17,587 bases of DNA. Origin: Candidatus Woesearchaeota archaeon (GTDB lineage: Archaea > Nanobdellota > Nanobdellia > Woesearchaeales > PXDW01). The DNA lies in the NCBI GenBank assembly GCA_003564925.1, contig PXDW01000031.1:1-17587 (forward strand), in the 5' to 3' direction. The position numbers and the translations under genes are program-made. This document shows positions 13,269 to 17,587 of the stretch, piece after piece (the first letter of the stretch is position 1; every line of letters begins with the position of its first letter). Below the pieces are notes generated by a model. It saw only the letters and a program-made list of their open reading frames with translations, had not been told where the DNA came from and made no database searches.

Positions 13269-14306
13269 TTAAATCTTATGTCTGAATAATTTCTTTTCCC
13301 TCATCTCCAAAAATTTTCTTAGAACCGAATTAATTATAATTAGATAATAGGGTTTCATAAAATCACTTAAAAAATAATAATTATAAATTGTTTCGTTGTT
13401 TTGCCTAAAAACAATCGGTGCCTTTTCCATAAATTCAGTATCATTTTTTATAAATTGTTCAGCTACAGTATATCCTATCAAATGACAATAAAGATCTTCT
13501 AACCTGTTTTTCGATACTAAACGCGATCTTTTTATATGTTTTTTCATCCTACGCAAATTCTCTCCATTTTTATTAGAAAATGTTTTTAATTTTTCGTAGG
13601 TATTTATAATTTTTTTATAATTATTTTTATTCATTTTGTATCTCTCCAAGCATGATATTAAATCATCTTTCAATTCATTAAAATTTTTTCCTTTACCAAC
13701 CAGATCATTAAATTCAAGTTCAAAACCAACCCCTTTGGAACATTTTTCATAATTTTCAACGATTTTAACAATTTCTTTAAAATCCAAATCTTTGTTTGTT
13801 AAACAGTTTCCAACATCATATACAAATTTAGTAATAAGTCCCATTTTTACTTTCGAATTATTAAACATATTCCTTTTAATCTCTCCATTTTCTATATTAC
13901 TAGACCAAAAATTTAACCATAAATCGCACTCTTCTTTAAAAAAATCTTTATTTGAATAGTTTCTCGGTTTTTCATTTTCAAAAAAGTACGCAAATTTTGT
14001 ATTTTCAACTAAATTTCTTCCAATACTTTCACCTAGCCTACCAAAGAATTCATCTATTTTGATATTTTTTTCATTTTGGGGGAAAATATAATCTCTAAAA
14101 AAATGAGATATCTCCTCAAAATAACTAATTCCTGAACCAGCATCTTTCTCTGATATTGAGATTACTTTGTATTTTGGATTATAACCACTTAAATCTCTTT
14201 TTGCAAAAGATAATCTCGGTTTTTCTTTTATTTTTACTTCAAGGAAATCTGATAAAATATTAATACAACAGTTTATTTCACTCTTAACCTTTTCTTCTAA
14301 ATTCAT
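13269..14306 (-). CDS. Unrecognised protein with an EExxH motif
   Basis: I do not recognise this 345-residue protein. It is mostly helical, charged and rich in Lys, Asn and Phe, with no signal peptide or membrane span. Two stretches stand out: SYFEEISHFFRDYI (61-74), containing Glu64-Glu65 and His68, followed 20 residues later by FFGRLGESIGR (87-97), and near the end LYCHLIGYTVAEQF (272-285). ExxH pairs are used as metal ligands in di-iron and some zinc proteins, but no complete known site can be named. The reading frame is open 54 nt further up, to an ATG at 14360. I prefer the ATG at 14306 because a TATA box lies about 24 bp before it. It follows another unknown gene on the same strand, and the pair is more AT-rich than its neighbours. 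Confidence 0.65.
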   Translation of the reverse strand: MNLEEKVKSEINCCINILSDFLEVKIKEKPRLSFAKRDLSGYNPKYKVISISEKDAGSGISYFEEISHFFRDYIFPQNEKNIKIDEFFGRLGESIGRNLVENTKFAYFFENEKPRNYSNKDFFKEECDLWLNFWSSNIENGEIKRNMFNNSKVKMGLITKFVYDVGNCLTNKDLDFKEIVKIVENYEKCSKGVGFELEFNDLVGKGKNFNELKDDLISCLERYKMNKNNYKKIINTYEKLKTFSNKNGENLRRMKKHIKRSRLVSKNRLEDLYCHLIGYTVAEQFIKNDTEFMEKAPIVFRQNNETIYNYYFLSDFMKPYYLIIINSVLRKFLEMREKKLFRHKI

Positions 14307-14326
14307 CACAATTACAGAATTTAAAT

Positions 14327-14337
14327 TATATAAAAAC
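14327..14337 (-). promoter_or_regulatory. Internal TATA box before the EExxH protein
   Basis: On the minus strand GTTTTTATATAA (14337 down to 14326) lies about 20-30 bp before the ATG at 14306. This suggests that the downstream gene has its own leaderless transcript starting within the gap after the upstream gene, and it decides between two possible start codons (14306 and 14360). Confidence 0.5.
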
Positions 14338-14356
14338 ATATTTATTTTAAAGACTC

Positions 14357-14806
14357 TCAATCTTTAAATTTTGCATCTATGGATTCAATTTTTTTGTCAA
14401 ATGACTTAAATATCTCATATGTGTTATTATTTGATAGCTGGTCTTTTATGCAAGCAAGTATTGGATATTTTTCTATAAGTTCATTAACCTTTTTCGAACA
14501 ATTTTTTATTTCCGCACTATTTGTTCCAAACAAAATTTTTTTTTCATTTTGATAATGATCTTCATAGTTAATACCTCCGTTTTTAGAGCATATTATCTGA
14601 TCCAAGTTCAAGTCCTTTATCTTCAAAATATTTGAGAAATAATTGACATAGTTATCAAATATTCTATAAATATAATTTAATTTTTTTTGTTTATCATTCT
14701 CTCCTTTTGAATTATATATTATCATATAGGTAATTATCAAATTATCTTTAATAAGTTTTTTTAATGAAAATCCTCTGAATTTCCAAAAGATTTGAATATT
14801 ATTCAC
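14357..14806 (-). CDS. Hypothetical protein
   Basis: Protein of 149 residues without recognisable motifs. It is rich in Asn, Lys and Ile, largely helical, and has no clear signal peptide; a modest hydrophobic stretch (IITYMIIY, about 24-31) is too short for a membrane span. Residues 62-130 contain three scattered cysteines. A TATA-like TATATATA at 14826-14833 lies 20-27 bp upstream of the ATG, which supports this start and the reality of the gene. The downstream EExxH protein gene follows on the same strand with a gap of 50 nt (or overlaps by 4 nt if its longer form is real). No function can be proposed. Confidence 0.5.
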   Translation of the reverse strand: MNNIQIFWKFRGFSLKKLIKDNLIITYMIIYNSKGENDKQKKLNYIYRIFDNYVNYFSNILKIKDLNLDQIICSKNGGINYEDHYQNEKKILFGTNSAEIKNCSKKVNELIEKYPILACIKDQLSNNNTYEIFKSFDKKIESIDAKFKD

Positions 14807-14825
14807 TTTTCAATATAATTCTTTG

Positions 14826-14870
14826 TATATATAGATTATTTTATTATAAAAAGTTAAATTTAAATAAATA
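14826..14870. promoter_or_regulatory. Divergent TATA boxes between the hypothetical gene and RNase P p30
   Basis: TATATATA at 14826-14833 lies 20-27 bp before the minus-strand ATG at 14806. TTTAAATAAATA at 14859-14870 lies 19-30 bp before the plus-strand ATG at 14889. Both fit leaderless transcription. The two elements are separated by about 25 bp, so the promoters are distinct. Confidence 0.5.
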
Positions 14871-14888
14871 AGAATACATTTTTGTTTT

Positions 14889-15389
14889 ATGGATATTGCA
14901 TTTGCTAAAGATAATGAAAAAGAATTTCTTAAGATAGCTGAAAAGCTTGGCATAGAGCTAAAGTTCGCTGCAAAGGCTAAACAAGGATATAAGGTTGATA
15001 ATAAAATTATCTCAAACAATGGAAGCAGAAAGAACTTTGAATCTAAAACCATAGGACTTTTTTATGACTTAGAGAATCACAATGAAAGGGATTTTATCCA
15101 TCAGAGAAACTCTGGCTTAAACCAGGTGCATGCGAAGATTGCGCATGACAAAGAAAAAATTATTGCATTTAACTTTTCTACAATTTTAAATTCAACACCC
15201 GAAAGAAGGGCACTTATCTTGGGAAGGATGAGACAGAATGTAAAGCTATGCAGAAAATACAAAGTAAAGATGTTCATCGGAACCTTCGCGTCAAATCCGT
15301 ATGAGCTTCGCGGAGAGTATGAGTTAAAGGCATTTGGGTATTTTTTGGGCATGAACTCAAAAGAAATTAAAGAATCTTTAGCTCTCTAG
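14889..15389 (+). CDS. rnp3: Ribonuclease P protein component 3 (Rpp30/p30 family), short form
   Basis: Protein subunit of archaeal RNase P, which removes the 5' leader of pre-tRNA. The family signature is strong in the second half: RNSGLNQVHAKIAHDKEKI (73-91), NFSTIL (94-99), RMRQNVKLCRKYKV (113-126), and then GTFASNPYELRG (130-141) before a short helical end. The N-terminus MDIAFAKDNEKEF matches the first strand of the TIM-like barrel. At 166 residues it is shorter than the 205-240 usual in archaea; the reduction is in the first half, between the first strand and the RNSG motif. Its 3' end overlaps the end of the convergent ThyA-like gene by 12 bp. A partner RNA or other subunits are not in the window. 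Confidence 0.85.
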   Translation: MDIAFAKDNEKEFLKIAEKLGIELKFAAKAKQGYKVDNKIISNNGSRKNFESKTIGLFYDLENHNERDFIHQRNSGLNQVHAKIAHDKEKIIAFNFSTILNSTPERRALILGRMRQNVKLCRKYKVKMFIGTFASNPYELRGEYELKAFGYFLGMNSKEIKESLAL

Positions 15390-16025
15390 AACTTTTTTCA
15401 AGTCTTCAAACTGGTCTTTAAATATATGTATGCTTGTTGAGAATATTGTTATGCTTCCCGGAAAGCAGTCAAGCTTTTTAACCATCAGCTCCTGCAGAGA
15501 ATATATCTGAAATATGTTTGCAGGCCAGCCGAAAAAAAGATCATTGCTTCTGATTACAGCAGTTATATTAAGCCTGTTTTTTCTTAACTTAAAGTCAAGG
15601 CTTATCAATCCAGGAACCCCTTTTTTGTATATGCTTGCATCTTCTTCAGGATCCCAAAGTGTAACAACAGCCCTTCTTGACTCTCTTGTGTTCTTAAGCA
15701 GGGGAATAACAAAATCATCTATCTGGTCTACTTTATTTCTGTAGTTAAATATCCTAGGTCCGTAGATGTAAGAATATACTGGAGCAAGATTTTTTGACTG
15801 TATTATGTTTTTTATTTCTTCCAGAGGAGGATAAACCCATTTCTTGAAGCTGTTTAATATTTCAATAGGGCCGGTTATGTCTTTTTCAGGGCTTTTTATC
15901 TTTATGGTTAGATTAAGGACTTCTCTGCACACCCTGTTGTTGTCTTCAAAATCCTTGCCGTTTTCAAAAACATACTTCAATGCCCTTTTCCAGGCTTCAG
16001 TTGTTGTTTCAGTTTCAATTTCCAT
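15378..16025 (-). CDS. Thymidylate synthase-like protein with the catalytic Cys replaced by Gly
   Basis: Protein of 215 residues with the archaeal (methanogen-type) ThyA fold. Recognisable ThyA elements, numbered from the ATG at 16025, are RR (117-118, the phosphate-binding pair donated across the dimer), VTLWDPEED, RSND (159-162), FGWPANIFQIYSLQE (165-179, including the nucleotide-binding Asn170), and GSITIFSTSIHIF (190-202, with His200 of the SxHIY-type motif). In real ThyA the segment between WDPEED and the RSND strand carries Pro-Cys, the nucleophile attacking dUMP; here it reads VPGLISLDF with Gly139, codon GGA. Methyl transfer to dUMP is therefore unlikely by the normal mechanism. The ATG follows the stop of the upstream winged-helix gene by 1 nt (TAAGATG). 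A TTG at 16034 with AGGAG 4 nt before it is an alternative start. Confidence 0.8.
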   Translation of the reverse strand: MEIETETTTEAWKRALKYVFENGKDFEDNNRVCREVLNLTIKIKSPEKDITGPIEILNSFKKWVYPPLEEIKNIIQSKNLAPVYSYIYGPRIFNYRNKVDQIDDFVIPLLKNTRESRRAVVTLWDPEEDASIYKKGVPGLISLDFKLRKNRLNITAVIRSNDLFFGWPANIFQIYSLQELMVKKLDCFPGSITIFSTSIHIFKDQFEDLKKVLES

Positions 16026-16026
16026 C

Positions 16027-17587
16027 TTAATCAAAAAACTCCTGTAGTGTTAAATCTCCTTTCTGCTGCTCTTTGAAGTCATAGCAGAAGAAAGGTATCT
16101 TATAAGTGTTTAAAATTATGTTCAGCTCCCTGCATATCTCTTTTGGAGAAACCCTGCCTGCCCTCTTTATCCTTAGCCTGTCTCCACCGTCAAATATTTT
16201 CATTATCTCCTCTTTTTCTTCAAGAAATTTCATTGTCTTTTTATTATAAAGGTCTTCTGTTTTTTCAATCTTCAGCCTTGCAAAGCTTTCCCTTGTGAAT
16301 TCTTTTTTTACAAAACTAGAAAAGGCGCATGAAAAAGCAATTCTGAAGTTAATAGGCATTCCGCATGATAAGTATATTGTTTCTTCTGAAGCGCAGAACT
16401 TGTCAATAATATCTTTTATGTTTTTAAGAAGCTCAAGATAATATGTATCGTTGTCTTCTTTCCATCCATAATTCCAGAATCTTATATAATTTTTTCCGAA
16501 AGAAAAAATGTCTTCAATAAAAGACTGGTTTACCTTAACAAGAGAATCAAAATACTCTCCAGACTTTCTTCTCTGAAGAGAATTAGCAAATAAAAAAGCC
16601 TTGGCTATCTTTAAAATAAATTCCCTAAATTGATTAAAATCCTTGTACTCTTTTATAAAACGCTTCATATCAACAGCGACAGTTGAAAGAGAAAGAACAA
16701 GGCAGCTTATATCATCTTTTAAAGTGTCTTTATAGATTTTCCATTCATCCGGCTTTAATGTGTAAGGGCCGGCTTTGCCTATAAAACATGGCGCTTCATA
16801 GACATCCTGGTTTTTTATGTATATTACTTTTTTCTCTTTATGGTAATGCTCAACTATCTTTTGGAAAAGCGACTCCCACTTGTTTAGCTCTTTTGACCTT
16901 ATGTCAAATATTATTATCATCTTTTTGGGATTTAGGGAAGTATAATCTTTCATAAAGTTAAGTATTGTTTTTTCATTTTTGAGATTTGTGAAATCCAATA
17001 TTATGTTAATTTGTTTTCCATAATCATTTGACTGTTCATCAAGGTTTTTAAGGAACTCTTTGCTGCTGCCATTATTATCCAAAAAAGTCTCAAAATCATT
17101 TAAGCATACAGAATCATTTATGTTTGAGAACAAAGACATAATTGTTTGCTCAAGCTCTTCGTAAGTTTTAAATTTCGAAGTTTCTATTATTATGCTGTTT
17201 ACTTTTTCTATCCAGGAAGCCGGCTCATATTTCATCAGTAGGTTTTTATCTTCATATCCTTCAATAGGCATCAAAGGCAGACTCGGCTTTTGTATGATTA
17301 TCTTTCTCTTTTTTTTCCTTAAGATAAGTTCTTCTCCCTCTTCAAGAGCAAGTGCATAATACTTAGAGCCTTTCGCCCCTGTTTTTTTCAGCCTAAGAAC
17401 ATCTTCTTCTGTTAGCTTATTCAGGTAATAAAGTATTTTTCTATGCAGCTGGGCCTTTCTTCTCTTTGCTTTTTTTATGGCTCTCTTATCTGTTATCGAA
17501 TAAATAGAGTTTCCTATCTCAGTTGATTCATTTGGGTAAAGATTAGTTATTATATCATAAGTTGAGAATTCTTTATTTGGATGTTCT
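16027..17587 (-). CDS. N-terminal winged-helix protein with a large unknown C-terminal domain; partial, runs off the right edge
   Basis: The frame stays open from the stop at 16027 to the window edge: 519 residues are visible and the start lies outside. An ATG at 17271 is internal, not the start. Visible residues 7-80 look like a winged helix: an acidic helical region, the basic DKRAIKKAKRRKAQLHRKI (33-51), a helix YYLNKLTEEDVLRLKK and a wing GAKGSKYYAL (70-79). A basic linker RKKKRK (90-95) follows. The remaining 410 residues I do not recognise. They include an alternating strand/helix stretch (NIILDFTNL and, 20 residues on, KKMIIIFDIRSKELNKWE) that suggests a Rossmann-like unit, and a Cys-containing segment LSCGMPINFRIAFSCAF. 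It is probably a DNA-binding regulator or sensor, cotranscribed with the ThyA-like gene 1 nt downstream. Confidence 0.7.
   Translation of the reverse strand, partial: EHPNKEFSTYDIITNLYPNESTEIGNSIYSITDKRAIKKAKRRKAQLHRKILYYLNKLTEEDVLRLKKTGAKGSKYYALALEEGEELILRKKKRKIIIQKPSLPLMPIEGYEDKNLLMKYEPASWIEKVNSIIIETSKFKTYEELEQTIMSLFSNINDSVCLNDFETFLDNNGSSKEFLKNLDEQSNDYGKQINIILDFTNLKNEKTILNFMKDYTSLNPKKMIIIFDIRSKELNKWESLFQKIVEHYHKEKKVIYIKNQDVYEAPCFIGKAGPYTLKPDEWKIYKDTLKDDISCLVLSLSTVAVDMKRFIKEYKDFNQFREFILKIAKAFLFANSLQRRKSGEYFDSLVKVNQSFIEDIFSFGKNYIRFWNYGWKEDNDTYYLELLKNIKDIIDKFCASEETIYLSCGMPINFRIAFSCAFSSFVKKEFTRESFARLKIEKTEDLYNKKTMKFLEEKEEIMKIFDGGDRLRIKRAGRVSPKEICRELNIILNTYKIPFFCYDFKEQQKGDLTLQEFFD

Noticed and set aside
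1..17587. tRNA or rRNA genes, CRISPR arrays, insertion sequences
   Set aside because: No T-arm consensus with a matching acceptor stem, no regularly spaced repeats, and no transposase or terminal inverted repeats were seen by eye on either strand.

Overview
The window is an AT-rich stretch of an archaeal chromosome. Archaeal identity rests on TBP, MCM helicase, an RPA32-type single-strand binding protein, aIF2-beta, a DUF424 protein and the RNase P p30 subunit. The very tight packing, short proteins and TATA boxes placed about 22-28 bp before start codons (leaderless transcripts) suggest a small-genome DPANN-type archaeon (Woesearchaeota, Pacearchaeota or Nanoarchaeota-like). That placement is an inference; no rRNA or tRNA was found to test it.

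Layout. Bases 1-1957 hold two adjacent accessory genes: a caspase-fold (clan CD) cysteine peptidase with a calcium-binding-like N-terminus, and an exported, lipoprotein-like protein with a JAMM-type metal motif. Bases 1971-4147 hold small housekeeping genes: acylphosphatase, a one-helix membrane protein, the aIF2-beta/DUF424 pair and a SpoIIM-family membrane protein. Bases 4155-7361 (minus strand) form the tbp-mcm-rpa32 operon, behind a duplicated TATA element. Bases 7617-11509 form a seven-gene plus-strand operon: a Cys-rich HTH regulator, a RIC-like hemerythrin, a cupin, cysteine desulfurase, IscU scaffold, a ThiI-like protein with an eroded PP-loop, and a DUF218 protein. Its genes overlap or are separated by 1 nt, except that DUF218 starts inside the thiI-like gene. 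Its promoter carries a palindrome between the TATA box and the start codon.

Bases 11520-13129 hold a PlsC-like acyltransferase and a TtuA/Ncs6-type tRNA sulfurtransferase that lacks the usual N-terminal zinc ribbon. Bases 13269-14806 carry two unrecognised, especially AT-rich genes. Bases 14889-15389 encode a short RNase P p30. Bases 15378-17587 hold a thymidylate synthase-like protein whose catalytic Cys position is Gly, immediately downstream of a long protein with an N-terminal winged helix that runs off the right edge of the window.

How the genes fit together. The central operon reads as a self-regulated Fe-S cluster assembly and repair unit: IscS supplies sulfur, IscU is the scaffold, the hemerythrin may supply or repair iron centres, and the regulator could sense cluster or iron status through six clustered cysteines. 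The ThiI-like protein and the separate TtuA-like enzyme link this to tRNA thiolation. The most unusual parts are the regulator-led Fe-S operon, the pairing of a Cys-less ThyA-like protein with a winged-helix partner, and the caspase-like/JAMM-like pair at the left edge.
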